DNA from: Mytilisepta virgata
Lineage: Eukaryota; Mollusca; Bivalvia; Mytilida; Mytilidae
DNA length: 64,000 nt
Direction of reading: 5' to 3'
NCBI GenBank assembly: GCA_028015205.1
Contig: CM051518.1
Span: 31,896,001-31,960,000 of the forward strand
The number at the start of each line of letters is the position of its first letter. The first letter of the stretch is position 1. Shown piece after piece: positions 49,701 to 59,500 of the stretch. The translations under genes were made by a program, and so were the position numbers. The notes under the pieces were generated by a model, which made no database searches, was not told the origin of the DNA, and worked only from the letters and a program-made list of their open reading frames with translations.

Positions 49701-51945
49701 AAGCCAATGATATAATAGATCTTACCTGGTAATGCACAAATGCCCAGTATTTGATCACATCCTACAACTGACAGATCTAACCTTGAATATATAAATAAGT
49801 ATTTAACACTACTATGTGTTAATTATGTATATTTGAGAAAAAAAAATTATTTAGACTTGAAATTTCATATTTGATTCATAGTTCACAAAAACAAAGTTTT
49901 CAACAAATTATTACATAACAAGATTGCTTTTGAATAGCTATTGTCCCTCACTGATTATAGTAAAATAACATAAATTATGTAAGTTGGTATGGAGTCCACT
50001 CAAAATTAAGGATGCCCACTAAAATTAGTGGACACTACTCAAAATTTGAGTTGACATTTGTGGACAGTCAGTAGTTTTAACACTTAAGTATTTGTTAAGA
50101 AATAAGAAATAAAAAAAAAATATATAGAATGATAAAGTATGATTATTTAATTATGAGTATTTCTCATTTCATATATCTTTTGTAGAAACAGTTTACATGT
50201 ATATATGGTATGCAATTACTGACTTTCCACAAATGTCCACTCAAATTGTGTGTGTACACCACTATTTCAAGTGGACAGCAAGTTGTGGAATTTGAGTCGT
50301 GTCCACTTGTGGAAATTGGAAAATCACAGTATCACACTGACCATACTGTATATAAGATATCTTATAAACTATATGAGATATCTTATAAACTTTATTAGAT
50401 AACTTGAAGTTAGAATAAATAGTAAAATGGCTTGCCATATAACCATGTTAAGAATATAACATAATTAAAATTTTCAACTGTTTATACCAAATGAGTGCCT
50501 GTTATCTTTTGACAAGTTAATTTCTATCAATTGAATTATACATGCATTTGGCAAAGCCCCCAAAATGAATGAAAAAGTCCTGAAAACTGTAGTGTAACTG
50601 ACGCAGAGACAAACAGAGTGCAAACCTATAGTCTCCTTTGACATTGCCGGTAGGAGACTAAAAAAGCTCAATAGAAACCCACAGCTCCACACATATTTTT
50701 CTGAAAAAAATTAAATTGTAGGCTGGAAAAAATTAATTTTGATTAAAAGCTGAATGGAATCTGGGTCAGCATACTGGATGACATTTTGGCTAAGTCAACA
50801 AAATCTGCAAACGTGTCGAATTCTATATTGATATGTTTACCCCCTGGCAACAAATAACCAGTTCTGAAATTTTTTAATTGAAAATAAATGATTTTACAAT
50901 ACCCCCTTTATGCCTCATATCCAAAACCTATGTATTTGCAAGAGGTAATTCAATTGAATCATCAATGCATATTTATTATGGTTTACAATAATTTTTACTT
51001 GTTTATGTTTCAATCTATTTGGCATGAAATAGACGTAATACTCATCAGCATGATTTTAGAGGTGAGAAATCTGCTCATCAATTAAAATTTAATTAAAGGT
51101 ACATTATCCCTTTGATGTTGGTAAATATAATTCATTAATGAAAAGAAATATTAAAATCTATTAACACATAATTATTAATAATCAAATGTCCTACAAATAA
51201 TATATCGTGGATATGTGAAGGTAATTATTCAGTTTTAATATATCAGTCTTCACTAAGTTTCCTGAGATTTCGCTGGACATTCGGTCTGGCAAGGACGTTA
51301 GATTTGCTGGACTGAAAAAACATAAGCTGACATTTACAAATGACCAGGATGTTTCGATTGCAAGTTTAATTTTCGAATCAATGTCTGACTTTCAGACAGG
51401 GAATGTTGAAATATTTAATTTTTTATAAGGATACCTTTTGAGTCAAGTATGTTAGGATAGAAAAACTCTGCTAAGTTCCAAATTATCTCCCGAATGGATA
51501 TGTCAAATTTGGCAGAAATTTATACAAATGTTTGTCACTTCCAGCCAGGGGTAACATGATTTCATCAGAAATGGGACTAAAATGAGCCAATAAAACCGTT
51601 TGGTGGGAAATAAGGGCTAAAAGGTAGGCATTTTGTTAAAATATAATCATTTAACTGGAGAAATGAGCAAAAAAGCAGACTGAATGGAGAACTGAAAAAA
51701 AAATCTGACGATTTCAAGATGGCATCAAATTTACGTTGAAATAATGTTGGAAGTGTGATACAGTAGAACCAGTGGAAACAAAGTTTACTTTAAATTTAGT
51801 GCATGAGAAATTACCAAGAAATTTGAAGTGGAGAAAGTTCAACAGCAACGTCTGCATTTTCATCATCAGATGAATCAAAATTTGATGAAGAAAATGTAAA
51901 ATTCTCGCCCTTTTCCTCCTTCATGTTTGAATTCGAGATTGACAT
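28670..51945 (-). CDS. CDKN3: CDKN3/KAP-type dual-specificity phosphatase, 7 coding exons
   Basis: Joining the exons 51945-51815, 49781-49726, 49399-49355, 43210-42988, 39081-39050, 35322-35219 and 28759-28670 (all GT-AG, all phases consistent) gives 226 codons; human CDKN3 has 212. In order, the protein has an acidic serine-rich N-terminus (FDSSDDEN, residues 23-30), QISW at 41-44, CALPGCRFKD (59-68), [10 protein letters not shown] (94-103), the general acid Asp123 in PDG, and the P-loop HCYGGLGRS with catalytic Cys153 and Arg159. It ends in SLSR. The Asp-to-Cys spacing of 30 residues equals that of the human protein. KAP-type phosphatases remove the activating T-loop phosphate from CDK2-type kinases; that role here is inferred from homology. 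The catalytic residues are intact. Introns reach about 6.5 kb and are packed with mobile elements. Confidence 0.93.
29043..29066. repeat. Poly-A tract
   Basis: A run of about 24 A in CDKN3 intron 6. Confidence 0.9.
29513..29806 (-). pseudogene. C-terminal EEP endonuclease domain fragment (Helentron-type)
   Basis: A 97-codon minus-strand frame contains HGDINIDQF (GDxN metal/catalytic motif of the endonuclease/exonuclease/phosphatase fold), SSIDRTYI (the xxxDxI/V motif) and [12 protein letters not shown] (the SDH catalytic motif), and stops soon after. The order and spacing of GDxN, D and SDH fit an EEP C-terminal half. The phrase ESY-SDHK-W is typical of the endonuclease fused to Helentron Rep-helicase proteins. 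The N-terminal half and the Rep/helicase parts are absent, so it is a relic. A non-LTR retrotransposon endonuclease is the alternative, but there the domain is N-terminal and followed by reverse transcriptase, which is not seen. Confidence 0.7.
29861..30665. repeat. 161-bp tandem array, five copies
   Basis: 'CCATAACTCCTGAACGGTG' recurs at 29861, 30052, 30213, 30375 and 30536. The first unit carries a 30-bp internal duplication. Copies are nearly identical, and the 76-83 codon frames within it are a consequence of the repeat. Confidence 0.92.
30671..30727. repeat. (CCCG)n-rich GC tract
   Basis: A run of CCCGCCCG and CCGTCCGC units, strikingly GC-rich in AT-rich DNA. It corresponds to the (GACGGAC)n-like box next to the end of the other families. 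Confidence 0.9.
30961..32590 (-). mobile_element. Family A element, right end missing
   Basis: Left end CTAGAGGCTCTCAAGAGCC with GCTCACCTGG. It has five 160-bp units, then about four units of a different core ('AACCAATGAGAAACAAG', 'GATGCTTCCTGTCAAGTT'). The usual GGTGAGCTAAAA end is not present and the sequence fades into non-family DNA near 32580. Confidence 0.75.
32921..34848 (-). mobile_element. Family A element with 166-bp satellite-like core
   Basis: Left end CTAGAGGCTCTCAAGAGCC and GCTCACCTG. Right end (GGACGGACGACGGACG) and hairpin CTGGC (34821-34825) with GCCAG (34831-34835), then GTGAGCTAAAAAAA. Most of its length is the tandem array described separately. It is in CDKN3 intron 6. 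Confidence 0.88.
33171..34600. repeat. 166-bp tandem array with three-unit higher-order repeat
   Basis: 'TTGGATGATGG' or its variant TTGGATTATGG starts units at 33171, 33337, 33503, 33669, 33834, 34000, 34166, 34332 and 34498. Spacing is 166 bp throughout, apart from one 165. Variants repeat every third unit: the 'GATCAGCTAC' units at 33503 and 34000, and the 'GGATTATGG' units at 33669 and 34166. So a 497-bp block was duplicated. The 61-82 codon frames here are repeat artefacts. Confidence 0.93.
35219..35322 (-). CDS. CDKN3: CDKN3 coding exon 6
   Basis: Acceptor TTTGTAG, donor GTATTT, residues 163-197. Includes [20 protein letters not shown], closely matching the AIDSLRDLRG helix region of human CDKN3. 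Confidence 0.92.
37218..37631 (-). pseudogene. Reverse-transcriptase N-terminal relic
   Basis: The 137-codon minus-strand frame is Lys/Asn-rich with the [11 protein letters not shown] motif, conserved upstream of the reverse-transcriptase fingers in several retroelement families. The typical catalytic YxDD box is absent because the frame ends earlier. The frame has not been checked against databases. Confidence 0.5.
38150..38860 (-). pseudogene. Retrotransposon ORF1-like relic, frameshifted
   Basis: Three overlapping minus-strand frames continue one another after single frame changes: the start at about 38815, then 38673-38395 ([20 protein letters not shown], helical), then a Lys-rich block to about 38170. 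Stops and shifts show it is dead. Confidence 0.45.
39050..39081 (-). CDS. CDKN3: CDKN3 microexon 5 (32 nt) with the catalytic loop
   Basis: Acceptor TTTTACAG, donor GTGAGT. With the last two bases of exon 4 it encodes [11 protein letters not shown], the complete phosphatase signature including Cys153 and Arg159. Skipping would both frameshift and remove the active site. Confidence 0.92.
39144..40680 (-). mobile_element. Family A-type element with atypical interior
   Basis: Left end ACAAGAGGCTCCCAAAAGCC (one stem mismatch). The right end has GGACGACTGACGATGGACG and the hairpin TGTCC (40651-40655) with GGACA (40661-40665), then GGTGAGCTAAAAAAA. The right half has two units of the 'GGGGCAATAACC/GACCGATTCGTC' block also present at 21.0-21.5 kb. 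The left half is less repeated. Whether both ends belong to one insertion is inferred. Confidence 0.6.
40681..42987. other. CDKN3 intron 4, mostly unique
   Basis: No exon seen. A decayed element with 'CTGACAGCAAACTGGATTTTCC' and 'AAAACCAGATTTTTTTC' ends lies near 40750-40835 (family G-like). A family D-like right end with a poly-G tract lies at about 42580-42672. Confidence 0.4.
42580..42672 (-). repeat. Family D-like right end with poly-G
   Basis: TATATCCCTCAAACTTTGTTCATGG is followed by a run of about 17 G and TAAATTA, resembling the TATACCCCC...GGGGGTATA hairpin ends elsewhere. The rest of the element is not recognisable. Confidence 0.4.
42988..43210 (-). CDS. CDKN3: CDKN3 coding exon 4
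   Basis: Acceptor TTTTTCAG, donor GTATGT, residues 78-152. Carries [10 protein letters not shown] and the general-acid PDG motif. Only about 10 bases separate the acceptor from a family B element (from 43221), so the polypyrimidine tract abuts the insertion. Confidence 0.93.
43493..45455 (-). mobile_element. Family A element nested in family B
   Basis: Left end ACAAGAGGCTCTCAAGAGCC with GCTCACCTGG. The right end has an (ACGACGGACGCC) box and hairpin TGGCC (45428-45432) with GGCCA (45438-45442), then GGTGAGCTAAAA. It interrupts a unit that is intact elsewhere in the host element. There is a degenerate internal right-end box near 43935-43980, so it may be composite. Confidence 0.75.
44386..45363. 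repeat. 326-bp tandem repeat, three copies
   Basis: 'GAAATAATAACAT' starts units at 44386, 44712 and 45038, exactly 326 bp apart. A further copy occurs at about 46456-46780. Confidence 0.9.
46864..47229. other. Unique spacer in CDKN3 intron 3
   Basis: AT-rich, nothing recognised. Confidence 0.4.
47230..47770. repeat. 147-bp tandem repeat, three copies
   Basis: 'CGCATCC' or CACATCC followed by TGGTGAAATAT begins copies near 47314, 47460 and 47607. Each includes 'TGTAGGTCAGGGTGATC' or a variant. Family ends are not visible. Confidence 0.7.
47771..48828. other. Non-coding stretch in CDKN3 intron 3
   Basis: A short family of 'TCCGTATG' repeats at about 47990-48065 is the only structure. No exon is seen. 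Confidence 0.4.
48829..49325 (-). mobile_element. Truncated family A element
   Basis: Left end ACAAGAGGCCCTAAAGAGCC with GCTCACCTA, three core units, then an abrupt end just before CDKN3 exon 3. Confidence 0.7.
49355..49399 (-). CDS. CDKN3: CDKN3 coding exon 3 (45 nt)
   Basis: Acceptor CATTTCAG, donor GTATGT, residues 63-78, with [15 protein letters not shown] family A remnant ends about 30 bases beyond its donor. Confidence 0.88.
49726..49781 (-). CDS. CDKN3: CDKN3 coding exon 2
   Basis: Acceptor ATTCAAG, donor GTAAG, residues 44-63. It ends in GICALPG, a hallmark segment of the family. Confidence 0.9.
49985..50330. repeat. Imperfect inverted-repeat element (MITE-like)
   Basis: The arms at 50041-50071 and 50218-50247 are reverse complements over about 29 bases with two mismatches (core GACATTTGTGGA / TCCACAAATGTC). 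Further GTCCACT / AGTGGAC motifs extend to both sides. No coding capacity. Located in CDKN3 intron 1. Confidence 0.6.
51815..51945 (-). CDS. CDKN3: CDKN3 coding exon 1
   Basis: ATG at 51945-51943, residues 1-43 plus two bases of Trp44, donor GTAATT. A second in-frame ATG follows at codon 8 and could also serve. The stretch FDSSDDEN matches the FDSSDEE region of vertebrate CDKN3. Confidence 0.88.
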
Positions 51946-51992
51946 GCTCCAATATTTTTGAAATTATATATGTTGGGGCTACCATTTTTAAA

Positions 51993-52000
51993 TTTCGCGC
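51993..52000 (-). promoter_or_regulatory. E2F-like site upstream of CDKN3
   Basis: TTTCGCGC (plus-strand reading) matches the E2F consensus TTTSSCGC and sits about 50 bases before the CDKN3 ATG. A CCAAT (plus strand, near 51949-51953) and a TTTGAA (CHR-like, about 51957-51962) lie between. Vertebrate CDKN3 is cell-cycle regulated. Function here is inferred. Confidence 0.4.
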
Positions 52001-52881
52001 TCCAGGTTAGTCGAGTGTTTATTCAATCAAACGCTTAAATTAAGAAAACTCTCAAAGTATGTATTCAAATTCCGTTGAATTGAGAAGATAAAAAAATAAA
52101 AATGAATTATTTCCGGATGATTATGCCGTAAGATGAATTTATATAGATAATTAATTGTAGTTTGAATGAAAAACAATAACGAATTCGAGAGTCCAATAAA
52201 ATATGGACAGTCTAAAATTTTCGTACGGAATATGTATCATTGTTTTGAGTAAGCACCTGTTTCGTAGAAACGGAAGAAATATGGTGGCTGCAGATGTAAA
52301 CAATTGAGACATTTGATCAGTGAGAACACGGAAATGACCGCTACAATTGTAATATCCTTACAGAAAATAATTATTATATAAATAATAAAACTCCTACGCC
52401 CGTTCATAGCCACTCCTTCTCTGAAAGTGAAAGAACGAAAACAAAATTGATATTTTGACCATGAATATTTTTATTATAATATGAGACAGGTGAGACCTGA
52501 TGAGCGAGCGAGGCTTGTGCCTTCTTTTTATTTCTGGTATTCAGATTTATCGAATTAGGTTGACAAATTAAATCAGAAGTAAATACCAAAATGGATCCAA
52601 GAAATAAAGGGAAGAATGAACTAATGATTTCATGGGACATGAGCCTAGTGATAATTTCCGGTTTCGTAACTTTTCGGACATTTTCGCGGCCCCTACTGTA
52701 GAATGGCAGAGAAGTTACGATGGACGCAGAGGCTACCACCATCTTGCCAAAACTTTTTTTATTGTAGAATACTTACCCTTATCATGTATACACATATATA
52801 TCCGAAATTTGAAACACTTAAGAGCGAGCTATTATTGACAATTAAATTTATTCAGTACATTTACAGGTATCTACTCTTTAG

Positions 52882-52970
52882 TTACGATAACATAACCATC
52901 CGTCCAATACTTTTCCATTATATGATGGAGAGCTTGGGAAAATATTGGACGGAAGGTTACGTTATTGTCA
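52882..52970. repeat. Short imperfect palindrome, about 30-bp arms
   Basis: ATAACATAACC-TCCGTCCAAT and its near reverse complement ATTGGACGGA-GGTTACGTTAT face each other over about 29 spacer bases. It may be a tiny MITE or a hairpin in the 5' region of the F-box gene. Confidence 0.55.
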
Positions 52971-53307
52971 CTAAGTGACTAACAGGACTTGTACCTGAAT
53001 TATTTTTGCCTACACAAAGGTTTAACTTGCATATATCCTGTTGTGGCTCATGATTATTACATATATATTAAGTATACTGGGGTCTCACTGTATCGCGGTA
53101 CTTATTCTTATTCAGGGATTCAATTAAAAATCTCAAATGATCAGTCTGACAGTTAAAGATCATTAAAAGGGCAAGTTGTCTTAAAAAATGAATAAAATGG
53201 TGTATATTTCATAATATTACTACCTGGTAGATACCTGATGTGGATTGTTGTTAAGAATTAAGAGACAGTTATGTTTGATTTTTTTTAGGTACATGTAAGC
53301 TGTAAAT

Positions 53308-53552
53308 ATGCCAGCAACAATAGTTCCTATCAGTCTTTCACGAGATTTTTCTGTCAAATCTACAACAGGATTGAGATATGGAAATTTTGAAGGTGTTGTG
53401 TATTTTCCACCTCCACCATCAAAAGATGAGAAGAAGACAGAGCATGACTTTTCCAAGTTAAACAACCAACAGATTTATAAAAAAATTTGTGATTGGTTTG
53501 AAGCATGGCGACCATGGCAACAACAACATCTTTTATGTGGAATAGCGGATAG
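53308..53552 (+). CDS. F-box gene coding exon 1
   Basis: Residues 1-81 plus two bases. Contains a proline run (YFPPPPSKD) and WFEAW. A TTTTTTTAG just upstream (53282-53288) could be the acceptor of a 5' UTR intron. Donor GTACTC. Confidence 0.85.
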
Positions 53553-56500
53553 GTACTCATTTCTGTTGAAAAAAACAAGAGTATAATATTAGATGTTTGC
53601 AGTGGGGATTTTTGTTTTTTGCCTTCTTTTATGCTATTATTAGGGCATAAAGTAAACAAATTTGTAGATTCTTTTTTTTTTTTAAATTGAAAGACAGGTG
53701 GCCAGATGTATAATAAATGCTGTTTTCAAAATGATCTTGTATTATGTCTGAGGCAACTCAATGGCCAATACAGCTGATCGAGGCCTAATACAACTTTACA
53801 AGGCATTTATACTGGGCCAGTGCAAAAAATGTAAAGAATAATACACAAAAGATTCCTTTGCTGAAAGTTGAAATCCTGTTTTGACCCTGTATTAATTTCG
53901 GTATTTTCTGTATTTGCCCTGTGTAGTGAAATGCCTTATTTTGAAGTACTTCTGATCACTATAAAAAGTTTGTATTGATTATATTCTAAGATATGGAATT
54001 CATTGCAATATGGCTTTAAAATCAGTACATCACTTATAGAAAAATTAACATGAATAGACATATCAAGTTTTTGATCACAGTAAAAGGATCATTCTTGGAA
54101 GGTTACCAGTATCAATAATATCAGTAAATTCACAAGCTTGTGTAACATTATATTCTGTGATACAGCATTTACAAACATTCATATAAAAAACTTAACTATA
54201 AAATAAAGACTAAAATATACCTTTGAGTTATATTTATAGCAGTTTTAAGATATAATCTTACTATGACAGCTGCAGTGTAAGTAACAAATCTTTATTTATA
54301 CATGTAGGTGCAGTATTGCTCAACTAGATATTCTTGCCACAACTTTAGAGCCAGTCAGACACAGAGATTATGCAGCAGCATACAAACATCGCTACCCATC
54401 TACGCCTTTCAAAATACTTAAACAGAGGCAGGAATCCAGGAATTACAAACTAACATTTGATGAGCCTTATATACCTCCTAAATCAAACATTACAAATGAA
54501 ACTCCTGGTCAGTTGTATGAATTCCAGGTTGTTGGTGATGGGAGGATTGATTTACTTGAGGACATTGTTAGCTCCCCTGAATCTACAGATGGTAGACAGA
54601 TTGAAAAACAGGACACATTTGACAGGTTATGTGAAGTAAGGACAAAAATAAATCCATTTGACCAATATGTTACTGACTTAGCCGAGACTATTATACAACA
54701 GGCAGTAAGTCGGGCTGCTGTGTTACACAGGTATGGGTCAGCTGCACAATTTAAAGGTGAAGACCCAGTTTATCACACTCCAAGGTCTCTGCAGGGTAGA
54801 GTGTCACAGGTTAGCTTCACATCAACAAATATAGAAACCACAGAGGAGGAGGAAGGAAGGGAGACTATAGCAGAACTAAGAAATACAAATCTCTCTCTCA
54901 TACGCGATACGAACATTTCTCTGATACGTGATTCAAATATATCTATGAGAGAAACAGATACTTCATTGAGAGGTCTTGCCAAATCTCAGCAGTTTTCTAG
55001 AATCCGGGTATTATCACCAACAATCATAGAGACGTCTAAGAAACTTTACAGAGAGAAAAGCTATTCTAGTGTGCACTCCGATATGTCCAAAAGTTTGGAA
55101 CATTTCTCCAGTAGGAATACCAGTCAAGTAAGACAACAGTTATTTGGCAGTAATGCAGCCAGTACTCCAGATTTTTTTCCCACAGATACTAATACAAGAC
55201 AAAGATTAGGTAAATGTATTGATTTATTAATAAGTAATTGGGGAATTCTATGTTTAATGTAATCAACATGTATTAAGTCTTGAAAAATTTCTTCAACATT
55301 TTATAATTAACAGTATTAAGAATTTAATCACTAAGTATTTATTTTTATTTCATATCAGATCTGGAATAGACTTTTTCATTGGTTTAAATGTGGTCATGTG
55401 TCATTCTTTAAGCTATGCTAAAGAACTCATCAGGCATTATCATGATAATGCCAACTTATTTTTTAGACTTAGAGTGTAAAATGAAAAGGTGATTCAATGG
55501 TTATTTAAAAAATATGCTAGTACGTCTGTCTCAGATAAAAATAAAAATTCAAATAAAAATCTTGATGCTTTGAGTATCAAACTGCGAAAAAATAAAAAAT
55601 TAACAAAAATTAAAAATTCTTGTTTGCTTCAATGATAATAAATATATTGGTTACATTTGAAAATGGCAATATCATGCAGGGATGATTCTAATATAACCTG
55701 AAATTTGTCAGCGGCCCCAAAAATTTTGATCAAAATTTAGATTCTCAAAGAAGCAAAACAATGATTTGCCGGATCATGTAATCTGGAAATGGGTAAGTAA
55801 TCGATTCTTGCAATTGTAAATATAGGACTGTAGTCGCTATGATCGGTGTTGTATAATAGCAGCTGATTGGATTGAATAAGCATGTCATGCATTCATAACC
55901 GTGATCCTATGACTTAAAACTGACATTTCAGATATTTAGTTAAGGTTCACATTGAAGTTGCTGTAGCAAAAGTCTGCTGGAAAAAACCCTTATTGGGTTA
56001 AAAATTCTCAATTTGGTGTTAAGGGGACCCATTTTAAAATGGGTGGAATCACCCATGTCATGATCAGTGGAGAGTAGTATTTTGACTTTAACATTAAAAA
56101 TGTCTTTGCAGTTTATGACTTACCAGTGTTTCATTCAATACTAAGTATGCCTTGGGCAATCTATGATAATGCCCTTAAGTATATATTATGTACTTGATTA
56201 GTAATTTTCTTTCTTTTTCATTATGAATTAGGTCCTATGCAGAGGCAGATAAGATTTGGTGAAGTACAAAAGCCTAAAGGACTCCAGAGATTACCAATTC
56301 CTTTGCAAAAATCATTTAAGAATGTAAAATGGTGGACTGGTGCACCGCTTAAAGGAAAAGTCTTCTTAAAGGCCAAGAAGCAAGATCTGATGACAAATTA
56401 TAAAGACCAATTAAAACAAATTTGGAATGTAAGTTTTTATATTCTAATCAATTGGCTACTTGCAGATATTATTTAATTACAGTTTTCTGTCAGTGAAAAC

Positions 56501-59500
56501 CAAACTATGCATGCATGAAAAAAAGGTTTGTGGTTTACAAATATTATTTTTAAAATTAACATATTATCTATCAATTTTATTAACTGTTTTAGTTTTTACT
56601 TATTTCAAGAATGACTGACATTTAGTGTGCCATAAAACCCTGTAAAGTCAATCAGGAAAAGTTCTAATTAAATCTTGAAAGTTTTCTCATTTGGCCCCTA
56701 TACTTAATCCTTTTTCAAATTAGTAACAATTCTAACAGTATTACAGTCCAAGTCAAGTCAATCAATATAAGATTTGAAGCTGCCCATTAACCCAAATCAT
56801 CACGAACTGATTGGCCGATACGAAGTTTCTATCTCTCGTATGAGACTAGAAATCTTCAGTTAGATTTCACGTCCTTCTTGAAATTAAACATTACGGGACT
56901 TGACACCTCACCAGACTTGACACTTCACTGGCAATGTGACGGGTGCTGTTAATGGAGCAGAACATGCTTACCCTTCCAGAGCACCTGATGTCACTCCTGG
57001 TTTTTAATGGGAGTTCACAGTTCTAGTGCTTTAGTTTCTGTGCTGTCTTGTTCTGGTTTTGTTTAGTTTATTATACTCTTTTTATTCTTTTAGTTATACA
57101 TGTATCATTGTGGCATTTGTTTGTTGTGCTCCATTCTCCTGGGATTGTCTGTTCCTTGGACATCTGATTTTTGGACTTTTCCCACTGTTTTGTTACTTCG
57201 GTATTCTTTTGCCCATATTTATGATGTATATTTAAAAGAATAAATTTAAACAAGTCTATCAAAGTCATTGTTACTTAGAAACAATATTGGGACCTGTGAT
57301 TAATAAAATATCCATTTCCAATTTAATATTTATTAACTGATGTCTAAAAAAGCTATCATGCTATATCCATTTGTCAATACAAATGTTTTTAGCTGTCTGT
57401 TCCACTACATGTACATGAGATAGCCTTTTGCCTACAGTTTGTTTGGCAGGTATTATACTCTCATATAGAGGTAAAGATTTATATATACATGTATATAATT
57501 TTGCTCATTGTACAAAACAATGCTAGTAGGTATAACCATAGTCAGGGGAGATAATAAATGTTCCATCAGAAAAAAAAATTTTTAAACTTATTTTTAATGA
57601 AAATGATTTTGTTTTCCTTTCATATAGTGGCAAAGTCAATGGGAAGGCTATGAGAAAATTAATTTGTTAAAAGAAGTATTAAAGATATGTGGTAATGAAG
57701 TCCTTAGTCAGCTAACAAGTCACATACAGCAAAGGTATAGTTATTGGTTTACACAATGTACATGTGCAATCTGTGTTACACATACATCAGTACATTTACA
57801 TCGTAGATACGGTTAAAGTTAGTGGTAGTATTTAGTGTATTTAGTGTCAAGAAAATAAAAAATAATGATGTTTCAGAACAGCCTGATAACTAAATAAGCA
57901 AACGATAAAGGATCAGTTAGCTGATTTTATTATGTAGCCATTTTTAGTGTTTGATTTAATTTACTTTTAACACAATGGACAGTTCACTGACACTTTATCA
58001 TTTGCTTTGCCAACCTTTTTGTGCTCCGTTTACTCTTCCTTCCTTAAAGGTGGTTGGAATGTTTTCAGGAAAATTTGTATGACAATTAGTTTTGATAGCT
58101 TGATCATAAACAAATTCATTCATTATCAATATCATGGTAATGGAGTGGATTTTATCTCTGACCTTACAAGATGCTTTGTAATATACATGTAGTGTTTTCT
58201 TGTTAATGATTATATGGTGCGGATCATGTCTTTACTTTACATTGCATATGTTCAATAGAGCACACAAAATGTAACTTATTTTTACAAAAATTGTCAATCT
58301 ACCTGTCCCTACCATTCATCAGTGAAAATTGGATAACCAATTTGATATTTTGGTCTTTATTTCATGAAGCATCTCAAATTTAAGAATTTTATTGATTAAT
58401 CCTTTTCTCAAATAATAATCAGTTGGATTGTGGATATTTATAATTTGAGGGAAAAAAATCACCATTTTGAGAAAACTTTAATTTAACCATGCCTGAATTG
58501 CTAGTCAGGGGAGTTATTTTTTAGGGTTATATTTACTGCTTAGAAACTACAAGTTGATACTTCCAAAAGTTGTCTGAAAGTCGTCTGATGTCAAACAACC
58601 TTTTTAGAAGTTGGCTGGGTCTTTGGGAGGTTAGAGTGCAATCTACATATAAAAGTTGTCTAGAATTGGCACTTAAATGTTTTCGATCATCATATTTATT
58701 TTCTACCAGGAAAAAGTTATCTATTTTGCTTCTGTAACTACTTTAGTTTGAAATAAATACATTTTTACTTTAGATAGAATGAGCAAATTCCAATCTCTAT
58801 AGATGCATCTCACTGATATTCAGTCCATTCTAAAAAAGGCCATTTAAATCTAGAAGAAAGCCAAAATTAAAACATTTTTTTCTGTATATATTTATTTATT
58901 TCTTTTTTACCAAAAATTGTATTTTAGTAGAAAGAAATGTATTTGTCATAAGTAGAGAAAATTCTAGGGATGAAAAATGATATTTTTTTATAAACTGTTC
59001 TAAATAGGTATTCAGTATTATTTAAGTACATGTAAATCTCAATTCGTTATTGTTTTTTGTACCGTAAAACGCTGTGTATTATACGCACAGTGGATTTGTG
59101 TCTTAAAATCCTGGAAAAAACTTCGTTCGTATGGATAATACGTGGCAAGATCGGGAGCCAAGATTGAGTTGAGATCGTCATTACTGAGAGCATATTTTCT
59201 TGATGAAGTGGTGTTTTATGTTAATTGAGTCTTTAAATCGCTTCATTAAACCCATAAATACATAAATATAATACAGAGACTTCCTATATTTGACAAAATT
59301 TAGGATTTTATTGTCATTGGAGTTGTAAACGGAAGAACTAACTGAACATATAAAACTTTAAACAAGTTCAGAAAAGTGACGATTTTCCAAAAATAACGAC
59401 CGAGTTATGTCTTGAATATCAATTATTAATTTAATTTTAATTCTATGAAAGGTAAGTACAAGTAATTATTACATATTTTACCCAAGCTAATTCTCTTGTA

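Larger units (their letters stand above)
51946..53307. promoter_or_regulatory. Head-to-head intergenic region, CDKN3 and F-box gene
   Basis: The two start codons point away from each other across 1362 bases. A CpG-containing stretch (about 52625-52740, with TTTTCGCGGCCCC) and the E2F-like site near 52000 are candidate core promoters. Reading frames in this region (for example minus 52742-52404) lack family resemblance and are probably untranslated or chance. Confidence 0.5.

Noticed and set aside
52404..52742. 112-codon minus-strand frame between the two genes
   Set aside because: No recognisable domain or splice context, low-complexity hydrophobic read-through, and it overlaps the probable promoter region.
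54457..54982. Alternative frames within F-box exon 2
   Set aside because: Out of frame with the spliced protein; composition shows they are shadows.
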